From Promethearchaeota archaeon (GTDB lineage: Archaea; Asgardarchaeota; Lokiarchaeia; Sigynarchaeales; MK-D1), in the NCBI GenBank assembly GCA_016839385.1, contig JAEOUK010000739.1, positions 1 to 5,501 on the forward strand: DNA of 5,501 bases, given 5' to 3'. The position numbers and the translations under genes are program-made. Positions 1 to 5,501 of this stretch are shown piece by piece. The notes beneath the pieces were generated by a model. It made no database searches and had not been told where the DNA came from. It saw nothing but the letters and a program-made list of their open reading frames with translations. How positions within the stretch are numbered: the stretch's first letter is position 1; every line of letters begins with the position of its first letter.

Positions 1-558
1 CGACAAGCACTTTTAATATCGAATGAAGAATTTTTGGTGGGTTATGTTGGATCATTATTTCCTGGAGATGTAATTTTAATTTCAAAAACTGCTGCCATCC
101 TTAGACAACAAATTCCTAAGATGAAATTACTACATATTGGAAGGAGTAATTATCATTTACCCTCTTTTCCAGAACTTAAACAAACAGGATGCATCTCTCA
201 AGATGAATTAGGGCTTTACTTATCTGCCTGTGATATATGCTGGCTTCCTTTAGGAGATACTAATGCCAATCAAGGTCGTTTTCCATTGAAATTTAGTTAT
301 TATCTGGCAGCTGGAAAACCTGTTGTGACAACAGATGTGGGTGATATTGTAAATTACGTTAAAGATGAAGAGGTGGGTTTAATAAGTAAACCTACTCCAG
401 AAGAAATCGCAAATAACGTTAATCAAATGTACAATGACCCCAAATTAAGACAGTATTTTGGTAAAAATGCCAGAAGATTATCTTATGACACACGATATTC
501 ATGGAATACTAGAACAAATCAAGTCCTAGAATTATATCATCAGGTGATTAAAGATTAA
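1..558 (+). CDS. GT4-family glycosyltransferase, C-terminal part (5' end outside window)
   Basis: The reading frame is open from the first base, so this is the C-terminal 185 residues of a longer protein. The TTG at position 34 lies inside a conserved strand and is not a credible start. Visible features are the start of the second Rossmann domain, GYVGSLFPGD (visible residues 14-23), a K-LLHIGR strand, a CDICWLPLGDT segment, GRFPLK (92-97) and YLAAGKPVVTTDVGD (from 101), the nucleotide-sugar binding region of GT-B enzymes. The family transfers a sugar from a nucleotide-sugar donor to a growing glycan or lipid-linked acceptor at the cytoplasmic membrane face; the specific sugar cannot be read. 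Many GT4 enzymes carry a Glu just before the [YM]-LAAG segment (end of the EX7E motif); here that place appears to be Tyr, as in some subfamilies. The stop lies 2 bases before the methyltransferase start, indicating co-transcription. The family call is good; the acceptor is unknown. Confidence 0.87.
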   Translation, partial: RQALLISNEEFLVGYVGSLFPGDVILISKTAAILRQQIPKMKLLHIGRSNYHLPSFPELKQTGCISQDELGLYLSACDICWLPLGDTNANQGRFPLKFSYYLAAGKPVVTTDVGDIVNYVKDEEVGLISKPTPEEIANNVNQMYNDPKLRQYFGKNARRLSYDTRYSWNTRTNQVLELYHQVIKD

Positions 559-560
559 AT

Positions 561-1508
561 ATGGATGATACAATTTCATTTAAGGATGATTTTTATTGCA
601 TCAACTGTGGTAAGCAATCATTTTTGTTGAGATATGAAGGATTTGATCGCTTATACGGAATACCTGGTGAATTTAATATATTGGAATGTGCCAATTGTGG
701 ATTATTTTCCATTAGTCCAAAGCTGCTTCCAGAAGATATTGTTCCTTACTATCCTGAAAATTATCTTTGTTTTTTGAAAGCAGTAGAGGATGAAACAAAT
801 TTATTTCGATATCTAGACCGTTGGAGAGCACGTGAGAGGAAGGTCAAACAGATTTTAAGACATGTAGATACCCAAGGTCGAATTTTAGATGTAGGTTGTG
901 CAACTGGAATATTGTTGAGTGGTATGCAAAGGTATGGTTGGGATTGTTATGGAGTAGAACCAGATTTGAATGCAGCTGAGTATGCTCGCAACCGTTTTGG
1001 TTTAGAGGTGTTCTATGGTCAATTAGAAGATGCTGAATTCCCTGACCATTATTTTGATGTCGTTACTATGATAGATGTATTTGAACATATTTATGACCCT
1101 TTAATGGCAATGAAGGAAGTTTTGCGGATTCTAAAACCAGGCGGTCATTTCATTGGCAACATTCCTAATGCCGACGCTTGGGAAAGATTTTTATTTGGTT
1201 CCTATTGGGCGGGTTGGGATGTACCTAGACATTATCATGTTTTTACCCAAAGAACTATTAGCCAGTTGCTAGAAACACATGGTTTTACTGATGTCGAGTT
1301 ATTCAGTTTTACAGGACGACATGGTACATTTATGATAAGTATGCAATCTTGTTTAGATGTCAATTTTGAATCAGAAGTATTGAAAAAATTTATTATTTCA
1401 ATAATTGGATCACTACCTTTCCGGTTTTTAATACTTCCATATTTCATTATCGTGGAACGATTGAATAAAAATTCATATCTCTCATTTTCTGCCCGAAAAG
1501 TAATTTAA
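561..1508 (+). CDS. Class I SAM-dependent methyltransferase with N-terminal zinc ribbon
   Basis: This 315-residue protein opens with a probable zinc ribbon of two CxxC knuckles (C13/C16 and C43/C46). A Rossmann-type methyltransferase domain follows: motif I ILDVGCATG (108-116), the acidic post-motif GVEPD (131-135), the motif around DVFEHIYDP (172-180), LKPGG (191-195), and a SYWAGWDVPRHYHVF block (214-228) typical of methyltransferases in surface-polysaccharide clusters. The likely role is methylation of a sugar, nucleotide-sugar or glycan end, but the substrate is inferred only from context. Residues 277-298 are strongly hydrophobic and could form a membrane-associating helix. The ATG at 561 lies 2 bases after the preceding GT4 stop. 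No clear Shine-Dalgarno site is visible, so translation is probably coupled to the upstream gene. The start is supported because the first CxxC begins at residue 13. The annotation as a methyltransferase is firm. Confidence 0.92.
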   Translation: MDDTISFKDDFYCINCGKQSFLLRYEGFDRLYGIPGEFNILECANCGLFSISPKLLPEDIVPYYPENYLCFLKAVEDETNLFRYLDRWRARERKVKQILRHVDTQGRILDVGCATGILLSGMQRYGWDCYGVEPDLNAAEYARNRFGLEVFYGQLEDAEFPDHYFDVVTMIDVFEHIYDPLMAMKEVLRILKPGGHFIGNIPNADAWERFLFGSYWAGWDVPRHYHVFTQRTISQLLETHGFTDVELFSFTGRHGTFMISMQSCLDVNFESEVLKKFIISIIGSLPFRFLILPYFIIVERLNKNSYLSFSARKVI

Positions 1509-1563
1509 AAATTTATTTTGTTATTAAATTAGGTCGAGTGTAATTATTTACCCAAAAGTGTTA

Positions 1564-1597
1564 TTGTTTTTTCCCTATTTTTCGATTATCTTATGAT
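1564..1597 (+). promoter_or_regulatory. Weak candidate sigma-70-type promoter for the secreted repeat protein gene
   Basis: Within the 127-base gap after the methyltransferase, TTGTTT (1564-1569) is followed after 17 bases by TATCTT (1587-1592), a 4/6 match to the -10 consensus. A better -10, TATGAT (1592-1597), has no good -35 at normal spacing. The region is AT-rich, so chance matches are expected. The length of the gap and the strong ribosome site downstream make a promoter somewhere here plausible. Confidence 0.25.
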
Positions 1598-1623
1598 CAG
1601 TCTTCAAAAACCAAACTTATTTT

Positions 1624-1629
1624 AAGGAG
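1624..1629 (+). promoter_or_regulatory. Strong ribosome binding site for the secreted repeat protein
   Basis: AAGGAG lies 6 bases before the ATG at 1636 and fixes that start. It is the only near-consensus Shine-Dalgarno site in the window; the starts at 561, 3160 and 4599 have none that I can see. This suggests the gene is translated more strongly than its neighbours. Confidence 0.85.
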
Positions 1630-1635
1630 AAAGCC

Positions 1636-3045
1636 ATGCGTAAATATATTTTCTTAACTGCCGCCCTTATAGTTGTTGGAATAATAGCGATTCCTGTTCT
1701 TGCAGCAGGTCCTGTATCATATGAGTCTACTGTAAATATAACTAATATTTCCAGTACTGGTGGAAATGTCACCTTAACATATTACAACAATGATGGAACA
1801 ACAGCAGGGACAAATACTGAAAGTATTGCTGCTTATGAAACGAAGTTTTATACCACCTTACCAGGACTTACGGGAAGTTTTGATGGTTCAATGATCATAT
1901 CTGCGGATGTGCCGATAGCAGCAAACAGTGTAATTATAGGTAAAGACAGCTTGGACGATCCAATCAACTATGCCAGTTATGTTGGCGTTTCGTCAGGATC
2001 ACCAAATTTGTATTTGCCTTTGCTCATGGATGAAAACTGGGGATTTAGCACATACTATTCGGTTCAAAATACTGGTACTTCACCAGTAGATGTTACTATT
2101 ACATATTCTGATGGGACAACATCTTCAATTAGTGGTTTAGAGCCGGGCGCGGCTACAACAATAAATAACAAAGATGAAACTCACTCAAACGCGGTATTAT
2201 CTGCTGTGCTAGAATCTACTGGAAGTATTGCGGCAACCGTTGTAGAGTATGGTGAAGATGGCACCAATGCACCACTTTATGCTTACAATGGTTTTGGTAG
2301 TGGTTCTGAGGATCCATTTTTTGGTTTAGTTAACGAAAATAATTATGGTTATTGGACTTCTGTAATTATCCAGAATTTGGGTGATGTTGATTCAGACGTT
2401 ACTTTACAGTATGCACCTAACGGTGTTTTTGGTACCCCTTGTACTGAAACCAGAAATATTCAAGCTGGAAAGAAAAGAGCTTTTGCTACTTATGCATTTT
2501 ATTCAACTGATCAAACTACAGATAATAATTGTGTTATGGGGGAGAAGTTTGTTGGTGTAGCTACTATTTTGAACAATACCGGTAATGTTCCATTGGTTGG
2601 TATTGTAAACCAGCTGAATGATACAGGTGGAGAGATTAAAGGAGCAGCATTAATGTCTTTGAATCGTTCTGCTGCTACCTCAACAGTTCTGTTCCCTGAA
2701 ATCTATCAATGGTATGGTACATGGAATTGGTGGTCCTCAATTACGATTATCAACTTGAGTGGATTTTCATTACCGCTAAATGACATAACATGTCGAGCTA
2801 TTGGGACTAACGATAGTGGAGCTGTTGATTTTACTTGGACAAACGACAGTAAAGTAATTGAAAATAATGCCGGATGGGCGCAGCAATTCTATTTGGACAA
2901 AATTCTGGGGAATGGATTTTTTGGTAGTGTATCATGTACTTCTGCAACAGGTACAATCACTGGTTCATCGAACACATTAGGTGCTGGTGCACCAGCTGAT
3001 ATTGATACTCTTGGTGTTTTCGAAGGTATCACCGTTTCCCCTTAG
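1636..3045 (+). CDS. Secreted protein of four divergent Ig-like beta-sandwich repeats, function unknown
   Basis: This 469-residue protein has a classical signal peptide: MRKY, a hydrophobic core to about residue 22, and a probable cleavage VLA|AG after A23. The mature part reads as four diverged repeats of about 90-115 residues, at roughly 29-117, 125-220, 227-340 and 351-469. Each opens with an aromatic/Ser/Thr-rich strand ending in Asn (STVNITN 31-37, TYYSVQN 139-145, TSVIIQN 241-247, SSITIIN 367-373). A second strand follows about 8-12 residues later (NVTLTYY 44-50, DVTITY 152-157, DVTLQY 254-259, DITCRA 383-388), and each unit closes with a Gly/Ser-rich hairpin. Cysteines occur only in the last two repeats, two in each (C269/C299, C386/C434). 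The composition is rich in Asn, Thr, Ser and Gly. There is no lipobox, no C-terminal membrane helix and no sorting signal, so it is either released or held at the surface non-covalently. I recall similar uncharacterised extracellular proteins from Chloroflexota, but no named family is claimed. It lies between glycan-synthesis genes and ends at a strong terminator. Confidence 0.9.
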   Translation: MRKYIFLTAALIVVGIIAIPVLAAGPVSYESTVNITNISSTGGNVTLTYYNNDGTTAGTNTESIAAYETKFYTTLPGLTGSFDGSMIISADVPIAANSVIIGKDSLDDPINYASYVGVSSGSPNLYLPLLMDENWGFSTYYSVQNTGTSPVDVTITYSDGTTSSISGLEPGAATTINNKDETHSNAVLSAVLESTGSIAATVVEYGEDGTNAPLYAYNGFGSGSEDPFFGLVNENNYGYWTSVIIQNLGDVDSDVTLQYAPNGVFGTPCTETRNIQAGKKRAFATYAFYSTDQTTDNNCVMGEKFVGVATILNNTGNVPLVGIVNQLNDTGGEIKGAALMSLNRSAATSTVLFPEIYQWYGTWNWWSSITIINLSGFSLPLNDITCRAIGTNDSGAVDFTWTNDSKVIENNAGWAQQFYLDKILGNGFFGSVSCTSATGTITGSSNTLGAGAPADIDTLGVFEGITVSP

Positions 3046-3077
3046 AGATAAAGCAATATTCTATTAATATACAAATG

Positions 3078-3113
3078 AAGAAGTAGAGTTGTTTTTAACT
3101 CTACTTCTTTCTT
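3078..3113 (+). terminator. Rho-independent terminator after the secreted repeat protein
   Basis: A perfect 13-bp inverted repeat (left arm 3078-3090, right arm 3097-3109) closes a 6-base loop, GTTTTT. A T-rich tail follows (TCTTTCTT around 3106-3113). It begins 32 bases after the stop codon at 3045, so it ends the transcript of the secreted protein. The stem is AT-rich with about five G-C pairs, so efficiency may be moderate, but the length and perfect pairing make it the clearest structural signal in the window. The left side lacks an A-tract, so it is probably one-directional. Confidence 0.82.
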
Positions 3114-3159
3114 ATAGGTAAAAAACAGAAAAAATCATTTCGAAGTGGTCCCATAAATT

Positions 3160-3615
3160 ATGAAGAGATTGAATCTGATAATTATTATTCAGTACACAAT
3201 GATGTTATTTGTAAGTTGCACATCCTCAGGAGATATTCCCTCCTCGGAGCAATGGGTTGTTCCAAATGCTGGAAGAAGTTCGGGCGTAATTTATGGAGAA
3301 TTGATTAACGCTACTTCAAAGAAACCAGTCGGTGGAATCCCTTTTTTATCCAGGAATTTATCTGGTTCAGACCCAGAATTACCCGCCACAATCTCCTTTT
3401 CATATCAATTTGATCCAAGAGCTGAAGTTAATTATCAAACTGGTGAAATTTATTTTAACGAAGTTGAACCTGGTGAAAATTATGTAATTATGCTCTATTA
3501 TGGACCTGGGAAGAGTTATGTAATTAGAGATGAAGATGGTGAGTATCCTCTCATGATATCGGTGAATTCTGGAGAATCTGTTAATCTCGGTACAATATTT
3601 GTTCCAGAGCCCTAA
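3160..3615 (+). CDS. Small predicted lipoprotein with carboxypeptidase-regulatory-like beta domain
   Basis: This 151-residue protein starts MKRLN, followed by a hydrophobic stretch and FVSC with Cys at position 20. That looks like a lipoprotein signal, although Phe at -3 is less usual than Leu. The charged n-region supports the ATG at 3160 over the later Met codons 14 and 15, but no Shine-Dalgarno site is visible. A Ser/Pro-rich linker (about 21-40) leads into a beta-sandwich resembling carboxypeptidase-regulatory-like domains: GVIYGELINATSKKPVGGIP (42-61), a central TGEIYFNEVEPGENYVI (94-110) matching the usual 'G-F-F-V-P-G-Y' turn, and a closing SGESVNLGTIFV (137-148). No catalytic residues are apparent, so a structural or binding role on the outer face of the membrane is likely. 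It lies 47 bases beyond the terminator of the preceding gene and so needs its own promoter, which I could not identify. It is convergent with the minus-strand GT2 gene. Confidence 0.82.
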   Translation: MKRLNLIIIIQYTMMLFVSCTSSGDIPSSEQWVVPNAGRSSGVIYGELINATSKKPVGGIPFLSRNLSGSDPELPATISFSYQFDPRAEVNYQTGEIYFNEVEPGENYVIMLYYGPGKSYVIRDEDGEYPLMISVNSGESVNLGTIFVPEP

Positions 3616-3684
3616 AATGAATGAGTGGATAATTGTATTGAGGTTGGGGTTTTGAAGATCGTAACTTTTTTAATATCTTTCAAA

Positions 3685-4599
3685 TTATATCAAATTAGAA
3701 GTTTTATTCCTTCTGATACCATCAATCATTCCTAATAAATAATATCGTGCCGAATTAAATTTCTTTTCCATTAATAATCGAGACAAAGTGCGAATCGCGC
3801 TACCTATTCTATAAGGAATAATGATGGGAAATTGCCAGAGTTTAGCATGTTTAAGAAAAAAAAGTATGCTATTTCGAGCCATATAATATCGCTCTAGTGT
3901 GTTATCTTTTCCTCCACTAGATTTACTTACCTTGTGCCAAATTTTCGCTTGGGGAACTAATAACTGTTTGTATCCCGCTTTTTTAATGCGAAAAGAAATA
4001 TCATAATCTTCATAATAAGAAAAATAATCTTCATCAAACAAACCAACTTTCTCCAAGACTTCTTTTTTGAACATCACTGCACATCCGGAGATGAAATCTC
4101 TTTCCACAATTTCAGAAAAGGATTTGTGCCGACCATGATTATCTACCATATTTAAAGTAATTTTGTTTACTTTTCCTCCAGCTGACCATATTTGATCTGG
4201 TTCGTCATAATAATATATAATAGGTGAAACTATACCTACTTCTCTTTTAGCTTGAAATGCTTTTACCAGGATCTTAATTACATCAGATTTTAAAATAACA
4301 TCGTTATTTAAAATAAAAACATAATCTGGATTTAACTTTAGAGAAAACCGTATACCAGTGTTATAACCTCCGGTAAATCCTAGATTTGATTTATTACGCA
4401 GACAAATTATTTGTGGGAATAATCGTTGAATAGTCTGTGAATCGTGATATTGTGATCCATTATCGACCAAAACGATTTGATGGTTAATGTAATCCTGTTT
4501 TTGTAAAGATTCTATACACTCAATTGTGTCACTCAAATTAGTATAATGAACCAAAACAGAGTATACAATATCAAAATTGGAAATTTTTATTCCGGTCAC
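3685..4599 (-). CDS. GT2-family glycosyltransferase (rhamnosyltransferase-like)
   Basis: This 304-residue protein has the GT-A fold pattern of family 2: an N-terminal strand VYSVLVHYTN (12-21), LVDNGS (44-49), the conserved NLGFTGGYNTGI (72-83) and the metal/nucleotide motif LNNDV (97-101, an NND form of DxD). Then come SGCAVMFKKEV (171-181) and the GLFDEDYFSYYEDYDISFR block (186-204), whose ED (197-198) holds the probable catalytic base, then WHK (221-223) and RYYMARNSILFF (237-248). The C-terminal part has hydrophobic and basic stretches (about 243-264) suited to the cytoplasmic membrane surface. It probably adds a sugar, perhaps rhamnose, to a lipid-linked glycan; sugar and acceptor are not determined. 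The start is a GTG: an in-frame stop lies only five codons upstream and no ATG precedes the first conserved strand. There is no visible Shine-Dalgarno site. The gene lies 74 bases downstream of a GT39-like gene on the same strand. Confidence 0.93.
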   Translation of the reverse strand: MTGIKISNFDIVYSVLVHYTNLSDTIECIESLQKQDYINHQIVLVDNGSQYHDSQTIQRLFPQIICLRNKSNLGFTGGYNTGIRFSLKLNPDYVFILNNDVILKSDVIKILVKAFQAKREVGIVSPIIYYYDEPDQIWSAGGKVNKITLNMVDNHGRHKSFSEIVERDFISGCAVMFKKEVLEKVGLFDEDYFSYYEDYDISFRIKKAGYKQLLVPQAKIWHKVSKSSGGKDNTLERYYMARNSILFFLKHAKLWQFPIIIPYRIGSAIRTLSRLLMEKKFNSARYYLLGMIDGIRRNKTSNLI

Positions 4600-4621
4600 T
4601 GAAAATAATTTTTAGATTACT

Positions 4622-4670
4622 ATATCTAATAAGAAAATTTATTATATCATAATCAATTCTTGTTAGATAT
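4622..4670. repeat. 14-bp imperfect inverted repeat bracketing the GT2 -10 element
   Basis: The arms 4622-4635 and 4657-4670 are inverted copies with one mismatch (T4630 against G4662), separated by 21 bases. The intervening segment contains a further small palindrome, ATTAT-atc-ATAAT (4641-4653), which overlaps the extended -10. The upper arm starts 4 bases beyond the stop codon of the GT39-like gene. It could be a hairpin in the transcript between the two minus-strand genes or an operator-like site. On the minus-strand RNA the odd pair is C-A, on the plus-strand RNA it is G-U. No U-run follows it on the minus strand, so it is not a standard terminator. Confidence 0.5.
4641..4649 (-). promoter_or_regulatory. 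Candidate extended -10 promoter of the GT2 gene
   Basis: Read on the minus strand, 4649 to 4641 is TGATATAAT, a perfect TGnTATAAT extended -10. No convincing -35 lies 17-18 bases upstream, which extended -10 promoters do not strictly need. Transcription would start near 4634, giving a leader of about 35 bases to the GTG at 4599. The background is very AT-rich, so chance occurrence is possible. Confidence 0.42.
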
Positions 4671-4673
4671 TGT

Positions 4674-5501
4674 TTATTTGTTCTCGTATTTTGTTATAGA
4701 TAGTATACCAAGTTCATAGGATTGGATTGGATAACTAAATTTATCTTCCAAGTAATTTATTAAGCTCCGATAGGTGTCAATATTAGTTTCTAAGGTAAGA
4801 TCATGCCGAACAATAAGGAAAATATTATTAGGATCTATTTCATTAAATATCGAATCAAATCTACTGATATTATCCGAATTCGCTTTTATTTGAATAATCA
4901 TTTCTACAGGTAAATCAGGAATATAATATTTGATAGGACCTTCAACATAACGTGGATAGAAAATGACCAGATCATTAAGATCCAAATGTTTATTTAATAA
5001 AAAAGCGGTTTCTTTCCACCTCTCAATAGGTTTTTCAGAGTCGATAAGTATCCAATTTAGAGAAAACAGCAGACTCAATATAACCAAAACAACAAAAAAC
5101 AAAACCTTTAATATCTTCAACCGAATTGACACAATTTGAAGACTCACAAATCCTAGGAGTGGTAACATACCAGGGAGAGCTGTCCTATACCAAAAAATCG
5201 GTTTAAATAGAAAAGAATATGCAAGTAATTGAAGCCAAAATATTATTACTGCAGCGATCATCGGGAAACTGCGACGCCAATTTCCCAATAGCAATAAACA
5301 GACAAATGCCACTGCAATTAATATAATAAAGGAATTATAGCTGAATTGAAAAAGAGGGGTATTTAAGTGGATGTAGGACTGTAATCCATCAAGTGTATTC
5401 CAACCAGAAACATATTTAATTGTATTCAAAACCAAATTATAGGAAGGGGGTGGCATCCACCAGTTATTTTTTTGCACTTTTTCTAGAAATACAAAGTAGA
5501 G
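4674..5501 (-). CDS. GT39-like polytopic membrane glycosyltransferase, C-terminal part (5' end outside window)
   Basis: The frame stays open to the right edge, so the visible 275 residues are the C-terminal part of a larger protein. The GTG at 5477 is an internal codon, preceded in frame by LYFVFLEK, and not a start. A WWMPPPS segment (visible residues 14-20) precedes four hydrophobic helices (about 54-73, 78-98, 106-126 and 129-152). Between helices 2 and 3 lies PIFWYRTALPG (101-111), like the loop seen in GT39 and ArnT-like lipid-sugar transferases. A soluble domain of about 120 residues follows, with ERWKETAFLLN (160-170), DLVIFYPRYVEGPIKYYIPD (177-196) and a final beta-rich part. Such enzymes move a sugar from a polyprenyl-phosphate carrier to a glycan, lipid or protein on the outer face of the membrane. 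The catalytic Asp residues of GT39 lie near the N terminus and are not visible, so activity cannot be judged. It is upstream of and co-directional with the GT2 gene. Confidence 0.78.
   Translation of the reverse strand, partial: LYFVFLEKVQKNNWWMPPPSYNLVLNTIKYVSGWNTLDGLQSYIHLNTPLFQFSYNSFIILIAVAFVCLLLLGNWRRSFPMIAAVIIFWLQLLAYSFLFKPIFWYRTALPGMLPLLGFVSLQIVSIRLKILKVLFFVVLVILSLLFSLNWILIDSEKPIERWKETAFLLNKHLDLNDLVIFYPRYVEGPIKYYIPDLPVEMIIQIKANSDNISRFDSIFNEIDPNNIFLIVRHDLTLETNIDTYRSLINYLEDKFSYPIQSYELGILSITKYENK

Noticed and set aside
34..36. TTG as start of the GT4 glycosyltransferase
   Set aside because: The frame is open upstream to base 1 and the residues after it (VGYVGSLFPGD) are mid-protein sequence; the gene begins outside the window.
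1235..1447. 70-residue open frame on the minus strand
   Set aside because: It lies wholly inside the methyltransferase gene, in antisense, without recognisable domain or start signal; it is a shadow frame.
1502..1530. AATTTA/TAAATT inverted repeat after the methyltransferase stop
   Set aside because: It is a six-base AT-only stem in very AT-rich DNA and has no following T-tract at the right place; expected by chance.
3114..3159. Promoter or leaderless start for the lipoprotein gene (CATAAA just before the ATG)
   Set aside because: There is no acceptable -35/-10 pair and the -10-like hexamer is a poor match; nothing beyond chance.
3616..3684. Possible terminator between the convergent lipoprotein and GT2 genes
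   Set aside because: Only a weak 5-bp AAGAT/ATCTT pairing and a short T-run (3665-3671) are visible; no GC-containing stem precedes the T-run.
5475..5477. GTG as start of the GT39-like protein
   Set aside because: The frame continues to the window edge with plausible hydrophobic residues (LYFVFLEK), and the family needs many more N-terminal membrane helices.
1..5501. Mobile element, CRISPR array, RNA gene or defence system
   Set aside because: No transposase, integrase, regularly spaced direct repeats, tRNA-like folds or nuclease/effector domains are visible; every gene fits surface-glycan or exported-protein functions.

Overview
The window is an AT-rich bacterial segment (about one third G+C by eye) holding six protein genes, two of them cut by the window edges. 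The style of the proteins recalls Chloroflexota, possibly Anaerolineae-like lineages: a GT4 glycosyltransferase of the 'GYVGSLFPGD' type, a zinc-ribbon methyltransferase with a 'YWAGWDVPRHYHVF' block, a GT39-like membrane protein with a 'PPPS' segment, and secreted proteins built of Ig-like or carboxypeptidase-regulatory-like beta domains. This assignment rests on remembered family resemblance, not on a search, and is moderate at best.

Layout. Plus strand: the C-terminal part of a GT4 glycosyltransferase (1-558), then 2 bases later a SAM-dependent methyltransferase (561-1508), apparently one operon. After a 127-base gap with a weak candidate promoter comes a 469-residue secreted protein of four divergent beta-sandwich repeats (1636-3045). 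It has the only strong Shine-Dalgarno site in the window and is closed by a 13-bp-stem intrinsic terminator (3078-3113). A small lipoprotein with a carboxypeptidase-regulatory-like fold follows (3160-3615). Minus strand, convergent with it: a GT2 glycosyltransferase (3685-4599) and, upstream of it, the C-terminal part of a GT39-like polytopic membrane protein (4674-5501, running off the right edge). The 74-base gap between these two holds a perfect extended -10 (TGnTATAAT) facing the GT2 gene, bracketed by a 14-bp inverted repeat.

How the genes fit together. Both flanks are glycan-building genes (GT4, methyltransferase, GT2, GT39-like), and between them lie two exported proteins. The simplest reading is part of a cell-surface polysaccharide or glycoconjugate locus with surface proteins inserted in it. 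Whether the secreted repeat protein is a substrate of the neighbouring enzymes is speculation. I see no tRNA, rRNA, CRISPR array, transposase, attachment site or toxin-antitoxin pair. No clearly new system is visible; the best candidates for a second look are the four-repeat surface protein and the inverted repeat around the GT2 promoter.
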